Source of the DNA: Anisus vortex | Taxonomy: Eukaryota; Mollusca; Gastropoda; Planorbidae | Direction: 5' to 3' | Length of the DNA stretch: 64,000 nucleotides | Assembly: GCA_949126835.1 (NCBI GenBank) | Contig: OX421494.1 | Span: forward strand, 992,001 to 1,056,000 | Shown: positions 26,901 to 41,900 of the stretch, one piece after another | How the letters are laid out: each line of letters begins with the position of its first letter | Position numbering within the stretch: position 1 is the first letter of the stretch | Position numbers and translations under genes: made by a program | Notes under the pieces: generated by a model | The model's input: only the letters and a program-made list of their open reading frames with translations | What the model was told of the DNA's origin: nothing | The model's database searches: none

Positions 26901-29900
26901 ACTCGCAGCTGGACTATCACATTCTCTCATCCTGGTCATTTCTCCACCGCCGCATGTCTTACTGCATTCTGACCATGATGACCAGTGTCCAAATTGGCCA
27001 TGGACTAACAAAGAAACAAACTTTCCTTAACTAGGGTTGTTACCCTAAAATCAAATCAGATTACTCAAAATAAATTTACAACTTTTCCCAAACTCAATGA
27101 AAACTTTACAAAACAATTCATACAGTATATGTGAAATGTCTTCATGATTAATGTTTACTGATAGTGTATACAGTATATGTGAAATGTCTTCATGATTAAT
27201 GTTTACTGATAGTGTATACAGTATATGTGAAATGTCTTCATGATTAATGATTACTGATAGTGTATACAGTATATGTGAAATGTCTTCATGATTAATGTTT
27301 ACTGACAGTGTATACAGTATATGTGAAATGTCTTCATGATTAATGATTACTGATAGTGTATACAGTATATGTGAAATGTCTTCATGATTAATATTTACTG
27401 AAAGTGTATACATTATATGTGAAATGTCTTCATGATTAATGCTTACTGATAGTGTATACAGTATATATAAAATGTCTTCATGATTAATGATTACTGATAG
27501 TGTATACAGTATATGTGAAATGTATTCATGATTAATGCTTACTGATAGTGTATACAGTATATGTGAAATGTCTTCATGATTAATGTTTACTGATAGTGTA
27601 TACAGTATATATGAAATGTCTTCATGATTAATGTTTACTGATAGTGTATACAGTATATATGAAATGTCTTCATGATTAATATTTACTGATAGTGTATACA
27701 GTATATGTGAAATGTCTTCATGATTAATGTTTACTGATAGTGTATACAGTATATGTGAAATGTCTTCATGATTAATGATTACTGATAGTGTATACAGATA
27801 GTCTAAGTCTTCATGATTAATGCTTACTGATAGTGTATACATTATATGTGAAATGTCTTCATGATTAATATTTACTGATAGTGTATACAGTATATGTGAA
27901 ATGTCTTCATGATTAATATTTACTGAAAGTATATACATTATATGTGAAATGTCTTCATGATTAATGCTTACTGATAGTGTATACAGTATATGTAAAATGT
28001 CTTCATGATTAATGATTACTGATAGTGTATACAGTATATGTGAAATGTATTCATGATTAATGCTTACTGATAGTGTATACAGTATATGTGAAATGTCTTC
28101 ATGATTAATGTTTACTGATTGTGTATACAGTATATGTGAAATGTCTTCATGATTAATGTTTACTGATAGTGTATACAGTATATGTGAAATGTCTTCATGA
28201 TTAATGTTTACTGATAGTGTATACAGTATATATGAAATGTCTTCATGATTAATGTTTACTGACAGTGTATACAGTATATGTGAAATGTCTCCATGATTAA
28301 TGTTTACTGACAGTGTATACAGTATATGTGAAATGTCTTCATGCTTAATGTTTACTGATAGTGTATACTGTATATGTGAAATGTCTTCATGATTAATGTT
28401 AACTGATAGTGTATACTGTATATGTGAAATGTCTTCATGCTTAATGTTTACTGATAGTGTATACAGATAGTCTAAGTTAGATTGTAGATTTTTTAGTGAG
28501 GTTGGGGGGAGGCTTCTTAAAGAATTTTATTTACTGAGCTGAAAAATACTTTTCTTTTGGTAATGGCTAAATACATACTGAGCAGATAAATGTTTTGCAA
28601 GGTCTTTGTTGAGTATATAACTGCATAGACAGTTGCAAAGCCTTTGTTGACTACATACCTGGACAGTCAGATGTATTGCAAGGCCTTTGCTGGTTATCTT
28701 CTCCTAGACACCTGCCTCCATCATCATCTGAAAGACTGATGCAAGTCCGAGTCCTCGACTCTATGCCGGTACCACAAGTGACAGTGCATGTCCAGTCTGA
28801 CCACTCACTCCACTCTCCATATTTCACTTGAGGAATAAAGTAAAGTTATGTTTTTTACTGAAGGTTTTCAGCAAACCCTTTCCTTTAAAGAAGAAAACAC
28901 ATTACAGAGCAGAAATTGGCAACCTTTGGAAAGTTGACAGACAGATTGCATAGAGTATGATTTTTAATGGTACTCAAAGGTAGAGCAATATTGAGTGTTC
29001 TCGTCAGCATTTTAAATCTTAAGTCTTTGTTAAAAGTGATGTTGGTTGTAAATTTGTTGTACAAATTAGACAGCAGTTGATTATGAAGCAATAATTTGTT
29101 GATTGATGGAGGGGGCGAGAGTTTGTTTTAAAAACTTACAAGGTAATATTTGGAGCTAAAGCTGTTTTTTAAATCAAGACAGAAGGTTGGACAGTGTGTT
29201 CATAGTATAGCCAATGTACTTTGTCTTGGTAGTGATACTTTACAGTACAACATTTTGATTTATATGTTTACAGACATTCCTTCTAGATAGAAAATTATTA
29301 CGTCCACTAGTCAGGGCGACAGGGGATTGCTTGGTGGCAAGGCTAGAACCAGAGCCATTTTGTTTACAGTCCAGCCAATACACAAATAAATCAAAGAGAT
29401 GTTGGAACAATGCAGAGAATGGGCAGAAGCATCCGATGAACTAGCCAGCCAATACACAAATAAATCAAAGAGATGTTGGAACAATGCAGAGAATGGGCAG
29501 AAGCATCCGATGAACTAGCCAGCCAATACACAAAGAAATCAAAGAGATGTTGGAACAATGCAGAGAATGGGCAGAAGCATCCGATGAACTAGCCAGCCAA
29601 TACACAAATGAATCAAAGAGATGTTGGAACAATGCAGAGAATGGGCAGAAGCATCCGATGAACTAGCCAGCCAATACACAAATAAATCAAAGAGATGTTG
29701 GAACAATGCAGAGAATGGGCAGAAGCAAAAGAGAGAGGGAAGGACTGAATGCTAATTAATAAACCTGTACGTTGATGAGAGATAGAAATGATAGATGTAT
29801 CAGTACCAAGGTTGATGAGAGATAGAAATGATAGATGTATCAGTAACTTTCCCAGTTTTGCTACAACAATGGACAAATATTGGACACTTTTATTTTGTAA

Positions 29901-32900
29901 CACCAAACTTTTCTTACATTCTTAAAAATTACTCAAAATGTAAATTCAAAAATATTAATCAAGCAAAATTCAAACTACAGACCTGGGCACTGTGTTCCTT
30001 CACAAGACTCAAACTCTTTGTTGTCTCCTGAACAGTTTTCACCTTCTGGATCTGGTGGTGGATTGTCACAGGCCCTGCTCCTTGACCTTTGCCCTTTGCC
30101 ACAAGACATGCTGCAAGCTCCCCACGGCTCCCACTCACTCAACATTCCATTCACTGAAAGTTTCAACACAACAAATTTGGTAGACACCTGTAGCCATTGT
30201 GTAAGAATACATCATCAGTAAATAATTATAGCATTATTCTAACCGCACCATTGGCTATTCACACAATTATTTTGCAGCACCATTGGCTATTCACACAATT
30301 ATTTTGCAGCACCATTGGCTATTCACACAATTATTTTGCAGCACCATTGGCTATTCACACAATTATTTTGCAGACAAGTAAAAAACTGGTCCAAGAAATC
30401 AATTTGCCCAGCATGCAAGCCCATATATAGTTCCTCACTTGCAAAGAATAAAGCACCATGTTGAGACCAGGACACGTAGCCCTGAACTAAAGGAAATAGA
30501 ATCAAACACACAGCTACCTTACAGCAGGCATTGGTCCCAAACACTTGACACAGTAGACCACCAGACTCGAAACCCACTTCTCTGCGAGAGAATGCAAGCC
30601 GAGATTACTTAGGGCTCAGATAACAAATTCCGCTGTATCACGCAGCTGTGATATGTTACCATAAAGGTTCGGCACAAATGGTTGGTCATTCCTGTCCACT
30701 CTAAGATCCTTCAAGGTGGGGGCTTTCAAATAGCACATTTTATCCACTCTGCTCTATCCACTCTGTTTCCCTTGTAGTTTCCATACTGTGAATCAAGGTA
30801 AGGCCTTAACTTACTTGAACCACTTCCTACCTGACTGTCACAAGCTAACCAATCCCAGACATACTCTACTGATTCTCAGCCTGCTGTAAACAACAAACTC
30901 TACAGCACAGGGCAGATACAAGCTAACCAATCCCAGACACACTCTACTGATTCTCAGCCTGCTGTAAACAACAAACTCTACAGCACAGGGCAGATACAAG
31001 CTAACCAATCCCAGACACACTCTACTGATTCTCAGCCTGCTGTAAACAACAAACTCTACATCACAGGGCAGATACAAGCTAACCAATCCCAGACATACTC
31101 TACTGATTCTCAGCCTGCTGTAAACAACAAACTCTACAGCACAGGGCAGATACAAGCTAACCAATCCCAGACACACTCTACTGATTCTCAGCCTGCTGTA
31201 AACAACAAACTCTACAGCACAGGGCAGATACAAGCTAACCAATCCCAGACACACTCTACTGATTCTCAGCCTGCTGTAAACAACAAACTCTACAGCACAG
31301 GGCAGATACAAGCTAACCAATCCCAGACACACTCTACTGATTCTCAGCCTGCTGTAAACAACAAACTCTACAGCACAGGGCAGATACAAGCTAACCAATC
31401 CCAGACACACTCTACTGATTCTCAGCCTGCTGTAAACAACAAACTCTACAGCACAGGGCAGATACAAGCTAACCAATCCCAGACACACTCTACTGATTCT
31501 CAGCCTGCTGTAAACAACAAACTCTACAGCACAGGGCAGATACAAGCTAACCAATCCCAGACATACTCAACTGATTCTCAGCCTGCTGTAAACAACAAAC
31601 TCTACAGCACAGGGCAGATACAAGCTAACCAATCCCAGACATACTCAACTGATTCTCAGCCTGCTGTAAACAACAAACTCTACAGCACAGGGCAGATACA
31701 AGCTAACCAATCCCAGACATACTCAACTGATTCTCAGCCTGCTGTAAACAACAAACTCTACAGCACAGGGCAGATACAAGCTAACCAATCCCAGACATAC
31801 TCAACTGATTCTCAGCCTGCTGTAAACAACAAACTCTACAGCACAGGGCAGATACAAGCTAACCAATCCCAGACACACTCTACTGATTCTCAGCCTGCTG
31901 TAAACAACAAACTCTACAGCACAGGGCAGATACAAGCTAACCAATCCCAGACACACTCTACTGATTCTCAGCCTGCTGTAAACAACAAACTCTACAGCAC
32001 AGGGCAGATACAAGCTAACCAATCCCAGACACACTCTACTGATTCTCAGCCTGCTGTAAACAACAAACTCTACAGCACAGGGCAGATACAAGCTAACCAA
32101 TCCCAGACATACTCAACTGATTCTCAGCCTGCTGTAAACAACAAACTCTACAGCACAGGGCAGATACAAGCTAACCAATCCCAGACATACTCAACTGATT
32201 CTCAGCCTGCTGTAAACAACAAACTCTACAGCACAGGGCAGATACAAGCTAACCAATCCCAGACATACTCAACTGATTCTCAGCCTGCTGTAAACAACAA
32301 ACTCTACAGCACAGGGCAGATACAAGCTAACCAATCCCAGACATACTCTACTGATTCTCAGCCTGCTGTAAACAACAAACTCTACAGCACAGGGCAGATA
32401 CAAGCTAACCAATCCCAGACACACTCTACTGATTCTCAGCCTGCTGTAAACAACAAACTCTACAGCACAGGGCAGATACAAAAGATAGATACGTTTGTCT
32501 GGCATTGTCTGGAGGAGAAGGGAGATAACTTTTATAATTTACCTGCTATTTCCTGGCATAATGTCCCTTTACGACCCTTGTTGCACTGGCATATGTATTT
32601 TTTCAGTTCAGTTTTGCTAATACAAACAGATTCATTGTGGCACTTGTTGTTGTCACAAAAATCTGGCACTTCCTGGCAATAGTCACCATACCAGGGATCG
32701 TCACATATGCAAGTGATGTGACCACTTCCATCCACACATAATCCATGATTGCTACATGTATTATTTACACAGTTGTTTACATCTAATAAAGACAGTGAAA
32801 AGTATACAAATTTTACTTTTTAATTAAACAAAATTTGTTGGTTGAAATAATGGACAAATATAAGTAGACAAATGTGTAACATCACACAGTTTAAGATTGA

Positions 32901-35900
32901 ACCATGAAACAAGACCTTTTACTAAATTGTACACAGTATAGTTACTAAATTGTACACAGTATAGTTACTAAATTGTACACAGTATAGTTACCAAATTGTA
33001 CACAGTATAGTTACCAAATTGTACACAGTATAGTTACCAAATTGTACACAGTACAGTGAACCCTCGCTACTTCGCGGTTCAACATTCACGGATTCACGAC
33101 TTCGTGGATTTTTTCATTATATAATATGAGAATATATATTGGAGATTTTCCATGTTGAAAATTGTCGCAATATATGAAGACCCAAAATATTATATTGCTA
33201 AACTTTTGTGCCTGTATACTGTATGTACATACTGTAGATATCTGAACATTATTGTAAAGGTTGGTTTGTTAACAGTAAGTAAAGGGAGGGTTTTAAAAGT
33301 CTGAATACACGTTAAATAGATACTGTAAATATGGTGTCCCTACTCGGAACCTATCTACCGCGATAAACGAGGGTTTACTGTATATTAACTAATTTGTACA
33401 GAGTATATTAACTAAACTATAGTCAGTATATTAACTAAATTGAAGACATAATGAAAGAAAATACAGTAGTCCAGCCACAGAGCGTTCACAATTCTAAAGA
33501 TCTCAAACTTGAATCCAGGATATACAAATACAAATTTTAAAAAGCTTCACTACAGCCAAGAAATAATTCCAAATAGTTTTTAGCCAAAGATAAATAAGGG
33601 AAGTAAAAACTGTAAAAATATCTTTATAACAAATACAAATATGGCTTCTTCATTTCAACTTCACTTTGATGTGTGGTACAAGTATGGCTTCTTCATTTCA
33701 ACTTCACTTTGATGTGTGGTACAAGTATGGCTTCTTCATTTCAACTTCACTTTGATGTGTGGTACAAGTATGGCTTCTTCATTTCAACTTCACTTTGATG
33801 TGTGGTACAAATATGGCTTCTTCATTTCAACTTCACTTTGATGTGTGGTACAAATATGGCTTCTTCATTTCAACTTCACTTTGATGTGTGGTACAAGTAT
33901 GGCTTCTTCATTTCAACTTCACTTTGATGTGTGGTACAAGTATGGCTTCTTCATTTCAACTTCACTTTGATGTGTGGTACAAATATGGCTTCTTCATTTC
34001 AACTTCACTTTGATGTGTGGTACAAGTATGGCTTCTTCATTTCAACTTCACTTTGATGTGTGGTACAAGTATGGCTTCTTCATTTCAACTTCACTTTGAT
34101 GTGTGGTACAAGTATGGCTTCTTCATTTCAACTTCACTTTGATGTGTGGTACAAGTATTGCTTCTTCATTTCAACTTCACTTTGATGTGTGGTACAAGTA
34201 TGGCTTCTTCATTTCAACTTCACTTTGATGTGTGGTACAAGTATGGCTTCTTCATTTCAACTTCACTTTGATGTGTGGTACAAGTATGGCTTCTTCATTT
34301 CAACTTCACTTTGATGTGTGGTACAAGTATGGCTTCTTCATTTCAACTTCACTTTGATGTGTGGTACAAATATGGCTTCTTCATTTCAACTTCACTTTGA
34401 TGTGTGGTACAAATATGACTTCTTCATTTCAACTTCACTTTGATGTGTGGTACAAGTATGGCTTCTTCATTTCAACTTCACTTTGATGTGTGGTACAAGT
34501 ATGGCTTCTTCATTTCAACTTCACTTTGATGTGTGGTACAAATATGGCTTCTTCATTTCAACTTCACTTTGATGTGTGGTACAAGTATGGCTTCTTCATT
34601 TCAACTTCACTTTGATGTGTGGTACAAATATGGCTTCTTCATTTCAACTTCACTTTGATGTGTGGTACAAGTATGGCTTCTTCATTTCAACTTCACTTTG
34701 ATGTGTGGTACAAATATGGCTTCTTCATTTCAACTTTACTTTGTGAGTTTTGTTTGGACTTCTAAAAATTTCTTTTACAACTTACAAAAATAAAAACCCA
34801 GCTTAGATTTACATGTCAACATCTAACTGGCAAAAGAGAAGAAATTACAAAAAGAAAGTGTATTGTCTGTTTTGTTGTTCATAACCTGAGACACGTAACC
34901 CATTCCCTACCATCACAGGTGCTGGGCGTTATCAAAGAACTGTCCACCTTCTTCACTGTCAGCACATTGTCCTCTAGTCTTTTGCTGCACGAGGTCGAGA
35001 AGTCTTCAATGTCCTCCAAGCCCATCACAGTACTGGACATCTGGACTCCGGTGATGACCACAGCTGCAAGAAGAACAAAAAGTCAAACAGTGTAGAGGGA
35101 GTAGGAAGAAAAAATTACAACTATACAAACCATACAACCTATACAGGTTATTGTAATGTATTAACAAATAAATATTGAATGTCACTACACCATTAACATT
35201 TAAACACAAGCTTTTTATTTCTGTATAACACACAAAAAGTAATAGACAAGATCACAACAGCCACACTTGGGAATTCTGGGGTAACAACATAGGGGGCCAT
35301 CACTCTAACAATTTCAACAAGGGAAACAGCACAAATAATGATTATAACAATCACAACAGTTTTTGACCATAAAAAAAACCCTTGGGAAATTAACTTCTGT
35401 TATAATAAATTTAAGTAGGTCAGACATTAGCTGGCATAAGTCAGATTGTGTAGCCATTTTGTAATATCCAATTTGACTTTAAGATTTCTTCAAATGATGT
35501 GTCTTTTTCTTTAACTATTTAAATTTAAAATTACCAAATTTCAACAAGATAGTGTCAGAACAATGAACTTTAGTTCTACTGTTAATGTATATCTTTTATA
35601 CCTCACCCACCCATTTATCAGTAATACTGGAGACTTAAAGTAGTATATAACAAATTTGTATAAGTGAGTAATCATTTTTGTCATGAGAGAAGTCTGGCTG
35701 TACTGACACAATGACCTACTTTTCAAAGTTTCGGAGGCCACGAAACCTAATGACACATTCCCTGTGATGTATTCTTTATCCAACAACGTAAAACTGACTT
35801 CCTGTCCGTCGACAACCAGAGTGGCATTCCCATGGTCTACGATTATGGTCACATGATACCAAGTTCTGAAACATGCATGAGTATATTACCGTAAAAGAAA

Positions 35901-38900
35901 ATTCAGGCTAAATGGCTGGAAAATATTTTATTAAAAGAAATATTTTAGCTTGCAAAAATCGTGAAAGTATTAAAGAATGAAAGTATGAAATAATGAAAGT
36001 ATTAAATAATGAAAGTATTAAATAATGAAAGTATTAAAGAATGAAAGTATTAAATAATGAAAGTATTAAATAATGCAAGTATTAAATAATGAAAGTATTA
36101 AATAATGAAAGTATTAAATAAGGAAAGTATTAAAGAATGAAAGTATTAAATAATGAAAGTATTAAATAAGGAAAGTATTAAATAATGAAAGTATTAAATA
36201 ATGAAAGTATTATTTTATCCAACACAACATTTCTGTCAACTACCAACATTTTTTTCAATTATACCAACAGATCTTTAATACCTCCATCAACGAAGAATTT
36301 AAAAAAATCAAACCTTATGATGGATGCTTTCTCAAAGCCTAAATATATTCTCACATCACCGAAGTTAAAGTTGGCAACATCTGTCATATTCTGGCTGGGA
36401 TCAAAGTTGAAGGTCAGTGCCATTTTTGGACTCCCCAAAGGTAGGTGAAGCCACATCATGAAAGTTGCTGTTGTTGATGTGAAGTTGTGTAAGTGAACAC
36501 CTGTCATGGGGTTGGACTGATCCATTCGTATATTGTAAACTGAAAAAAAAATTGGGAAAAAATTGACAATAGTTGTAAAAATGACAGTTTATAAGAAAAA
36601 TGAAAGACAAGCTGGTCAATATTTGACTAATACAGACAACCTAATTTTTAAGCCCATCAAAGGAACATAGAAAGTAAAGAAGGATATTGGATAAAGTGAG
36701 AGAAAAAATTTTTTGTTTTTATATAAACATTAATATAGTTGTAATAATATAGTTGTAATAATATAGTTGTAATAATATAGTTGTAATAATATAGTTGTAA
36801 TAATATAGTTGTAATAATATAGTTGTAATAATATAGTTGTAATATCCATCAGATTAAAAGAGAACAGAAGGAGAAAGAGAGAGTTAGCTATTTTTTTGTC
36901 ATATATTATTAAAATAGTTGATATACACAACAACAAAAAAAAACAAATTTTTTGTAGAGATTTTTCAAATTGATTTTGTGCCATAACAATTGGGTGTTCC
37001 ATCAAGAAATGCTGTCATAGATCTACTTACATTGACAGTCTGTGATGGACACTGAGTTATTGGAGCTTGTGGTCATCCCAAATGGACAGATGTCACAGGT
37101 AGTGGCCCTGGACTTGTTCTGATATGTCCCAACTTCACATGGCAAACAAGGAGCTAAGCCGGACTTTGATGTGGACTTCGTGCCAGGCGAACAAATCCCT
37201 GGTGATGTACAACAAACATACAACCTTTAGTTGACTGATGTAACAAAGTCTTCTCATCAACATTTGACATATCTAAACTTAGCTAGGGCCAGCTTAGATG
37301 TATTATTTGATATCTATTTAAATTATTAAGCTCCACTATCATAATAAATGGCTATCTAGGGTCTATAATTGATGGATATCTAGGGTCTATAATTGATGGA
37401 TATCTAGGGTCTATAATTGATGGATATCTAGGGTCTATAATTGATGAATATCTAGGGTCTATAATTGATGGATATCTAGGGTCTATAATTGATGGATATC
37501 TAGGGTCTATAATTGATGGATATCTAGGGTCTATAATTGATGGATATCTAGGGTCTATAATTGATGGATATTTAGGGTCTATAATTGATGGATATCTAGG
37601 GTCTATAATTGATGGATATCTAGGGTCTATAATTGATGGATATCTAGGGTCTATAATTGATGGATATCTAGGGTCTATAATTGATGGATATCTAGGGTCT
37701 ATAATTGATGGATATCTAGGGTCTATAATTGATGGATATCTAGGGTCTATAATTGATGGATATCTAGGGTCTATAATTGATGGATATCTAGGGTCTATAA
37801 TTGATGGATATCTAGGGTCTATAATTGATGAATATCTAGGGTCTATAATTGATGGATATTTTTTATTGCAGAGATTCACAAATGGTGTTCTGCTGAACTT
37901 TCATTGAGAAACACCATGAGCTCTGCTGCTTGACTATCTCTGACATTTAGATAGATTTAGTTTTAGTCAACAAATATTTCTGGTTCAAATTATTTGTGCA
38001 TATTGCATATAGCAAAAGAATCTAAAGATAGCTAAAGATTGTTTATGGTTAAACAAAAAAAAAAGTAGAGTGTGCTTGTTCATGATTAAACAATCAGCCA
38101 AAAATCTTTGCTGTGCAAATCATTTAATGTCCAAGGCTCAAAACTCCTACAGTGCAGCAGGGATTGTACAGGGGTAGAACCTAGATCATTATAGTCCTGC
38201 ATACTAACCACAGGACCAGCTTAAAGTGAATTTTAGTTCTAGGGTTCTGAAGAGAAAACAATGTTTGGCAAATATTTGATTGTAACGAAAAGTTTTTATT
38301 TGTTCAAAGCATTTGAGTGGTGAATGGAAAAAGTAAAGTTTTCCTATCAGATATTGAAGGCCTAGAAGGAAGTGGATTTACACAATTTTCATTGTTGGCC
38401 TACCACATTATATTAATCCTTTTTAAGATACTAGTGTCCCATTGAATTTTCTTTATATGCTTTTATAAGCCTAATTACTAATCAATATAATACATTTAAA
38501 AACACTAACCAATAATTTTATCTTACTTTAGCCTAAACTAATCAACAAACCAATAATTTTATCTTACTTTAGCCTAAACTAATCAATAATTTTATCTTAC
38601 TTTAGCCTAAACTAATCAACTAACCAATAATTTTATCTTACTTTAGCCTAAACTAATCAACTAACCAATAATTTTATCTTACTTTAGCCTAAACTAATCA
38701 ACTAACCAATAATTTTATCTTACTTTAGCCTAAACTAATCAACTAACCAATAATTTTATCTTACTTTAGCCTAAACTAATCAACTAACCAATAATTTTAT
38801 CTTACTTTAGCCTAAACTAATCAACTAACCAATAATTTTATCTTACTTTAGCCTAAACTAATCAACTAACCAATAATTTTATCTTACTTTAGCCTAAACT

Positions 38901-41900
38901 AATCAACTAACCAATAATTTTATCTTACTTTAGCCTAAACTAATCAACTAACCAATAATTTTATCTTACTTTAGCCTAAACTAATCAACTAACCAATAAT
39001 TTTATCTTACTTTAGCCTAAACTAACCAATAATTTTATCTTACTTTACCCTAAACTAATCAACTAACCAATAATTTTACCTTACTTTAGCCTAAACTAAT
39101 CAACTAACCAATAATTTTATCTTACTTTAGCCAAAAACTAAAATAATCAACTAACCAATAATTTTATCTTCCTTTAGCCTAAACTAATCAACTAACCAAT
39201 AATTTTATCTTACTTTAGCCTAAACTAATCAACTAACCAATAATTTTATCTTACTTTAGCCTAAACCAGGGGTCGGCTACCTGCGGCTCGCGAGCCACAT
39301 GCGGCTCTTTCATTGTCAAGTTGCGGCTCTCCAGTTCCATGCGCAAATATTAATAATAATTTTTTTTTCAAAAATCATAAAAAAGTATTATACTGCAAAA
39401 AAAATAATAATACTGCAAATAGGATAAAAACACTCAACAGAGAACACTGAGAATAAGTGGAGTAGAGAGTAGACGAACAGCTGACAGTCGCTAGTTACTA
39501 CTACCACCCAGCCAGTAACCCAGCGGACAGTAATGTTCAGTCGGAGTCATTTGCGTTCAAATGCAACGCAGCTGGCCTTCCGACTCGTCTCATAAGCCAA
39601 GAAAAAATTGCACACAATAAGAAGTCAAATTTGGAGAGACACTTTGCTACAAAACATACCCAATTAGCTCCTAAATATTCAACCGATGACGCACGGATAA
39701 AAGCTGTTAAAGAGCTTCAAAAACAAAAACAACAGTCGATTTCTATGCTAAGTAACTGGGCACAATCTTCAAATAATGTAAATCTGGCAAGCTTGCAATA
39801 TTACTACAAATTTCAAAAAGAGGGAAACCATTCATAGATAGTGAGTACGTCAAAGATTGTTTCATACCTGGAGCTGAAGAACTGTTTCGTGATTTCAAAA
39901 ACAAAACAGAAATCATGAAGAAAATCAAAGATTTGCCATTTTCTGCTAAAACAGTACAAGATAGAGCTGCTAAAATGTCTTCAAATATAACACATATGCA
40001 AGTGAAAGACATTCAACTGGCTTCTGCTTTATCACTTGCTATGGGTGAGTCTTGCGACATAAACGGCACACATTACCCTTTTTGTTAGGTATATGTCATC
40101 CCAAGGAACAAGAAGAACTGCTAGGATTGCTGCCGCTCTCAGGGCAAACTCGTGGAGAAGATAAAGCAAATTCTTTGCAAAAATACCTGGAAGACTATGA
40201 AATCGATATAAATAAAATTGTTTCCATATTAACTGATGGAGCCAGGAATATGACTGGAATACATAAAGGGGTAACAACGATTCGTAGGCAAATAATAAAC
40301 TACGAAATTTTAACGTTTCACTGCATAATTCATCAAGAGGCGCTTTGTGCCCAAACATTTCCGACCGAAATAGTTAAGATCATTACATAACAGCATTTTG
40401 GCAAAAGCACTCTACCATCGCCAGTTAAAGGAATTTCTTGAAGAAATATAAAGTCAGTATTCTGACCTACTTCTGCACAATAAAGTGCTATGGCTTTCCA
40501 GGGTAACGTAATGAAACATTTTGCTTCTTGCTTGAGTGAAATAAAAACTTTCTTCAATGAAAAACGGATTGTCCATCCCGAATTGAAAGAAGAAAAATGG
40601 TTGCAAAATTTCAAATTCATGGTGGATATAACAAAGAAACTAAATGAGCTAAATGTAAAACTGAAAGGAAAGGGAAACCCAGTTCCTGCCTTACTCGAAG
40701 AAGTGGTTTGTTTCGTAAATAAATTACTTCTTTTTGTTGAAGACAAGGAGAGCCGTATGCCTAAATGACTTCATTAAAAAAATTCTGAAACAATATCGCA
40801 ATGAAATCAATGCAACTATTGAAACGAATTACTTCAGCATGGCTATAAATAAAATGAAGGATGGATTCGCTGAGAGATTTCAGCAATTCAAAACAAACGC
40901 AAGAACTCTGCCGTTCATAGTAAATCCTCTCAACACATTGGGCAATTTGGAATCGATTCAGGTTCGCTTCAAATGCAATTGCTGGATTTGAAACCAAACA
41001 CTTGTGGAGTGGCAAGTTCACAGTACTCAAGAGCAAGCTAGAAGCATGCACGTCAACCTGCAAGACTTGACAGCTCTAAAAGAAATGCCGCAAGTTGAGG
41101 CAATCATATTTGACGCATGGAATAGTCTTCCAGAATGCTACAGTGAGGTGAAGAAGTTGACATTTGGAGTGCTGACGATCTTCGGGTCAACATATTCGTG
41201 CGAGCAAGCATTCTCTTGCATGAATATAATAAAAATGACGTAAGAAGCCAACTAACAAATAAAAATCTAAAGGCGTGCTAGAAACTGAAAATTGAAAACA
41301 ACAAGTTATGAGCCAGATTTAACCAAACTTTCAAAAGGCATGCAAGGCCATGCAATGCTCCCATTGATGTAACTATTGTAACTATCTATTATTTAATAAT
41401 TATAGTTATATTATTTGATTACTAATTTTATTATGCTAGCAGAGTTAGCTAAAATACTTTAATATGTTTTATGCGAAACATTTGTATGTTTTTATATGAA
41501 TTAATATTATTTCATGTTTAAAGCTATTTATTTTAAATCAAAATCAAATGTATATACCTAATCCTAATAAAATACCATAATAATGAAACAAAAATGTTAG
41601 TGGCTCTTTAAAAACTGGGAAATTGTGTAAATTGTAACTTTTGGCTCTTCCATCTCAAAAGGTTGCCGACCCCTGGCCTAAAATAATCAACTAACCAATA
41701 ATTTTATCTTACTTTAGCCTAAACTAATCAACTAACCAATACACTCATCTGAAGATTTAGACGTTGATGCTTTTGTCGTTGTGTTATCAGGACATAGGGT
41801 GCAGCTGAATGCTGTTGGCTGATCTTGGTACATGCCTTTAGGACATGGAGCACAACTCTTTGTTGCATTGTTATATCTGTAACCATGACCACAATCAACT

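Larger units (their letters stand above)
38500..41743 (-). repeat. 41-bp array copying the exon 16 donor, split by a hAT element
   Basis: Units of AACTAACCAATAATTTTATC plus TTACTTTAGCCTAAACTAATC occupy 38500-39266 and resume at 41676-41743, ending on exon 16. On the minus strand each unit contains TATTG followed by GTTAGTTGATTAG, which is the exon 16 end and its donor. Confidence 0.9.

Noticed and set aside
27051..27938. 295-codon minus-strand open frame of [14 protein letters not shown] repeats
   Set aside because: It is produced entirely by the 48-bp tandem repeat (16 codons) and lies in the intron between two TSP1 exons.
30838..31554. 238-codon minus-strand open frame with a 26-residue repeat
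   Set aside because: It is the 78-bp minisatellite read in frame, inside intron 21, with no domain or signal peptide.
37352..37879. 175-codon frame of PSIIDPRY repeats
   Set aside because: It is the 24-bp minisatellite in intron 16; no splice sites or conserved flanks support coding.
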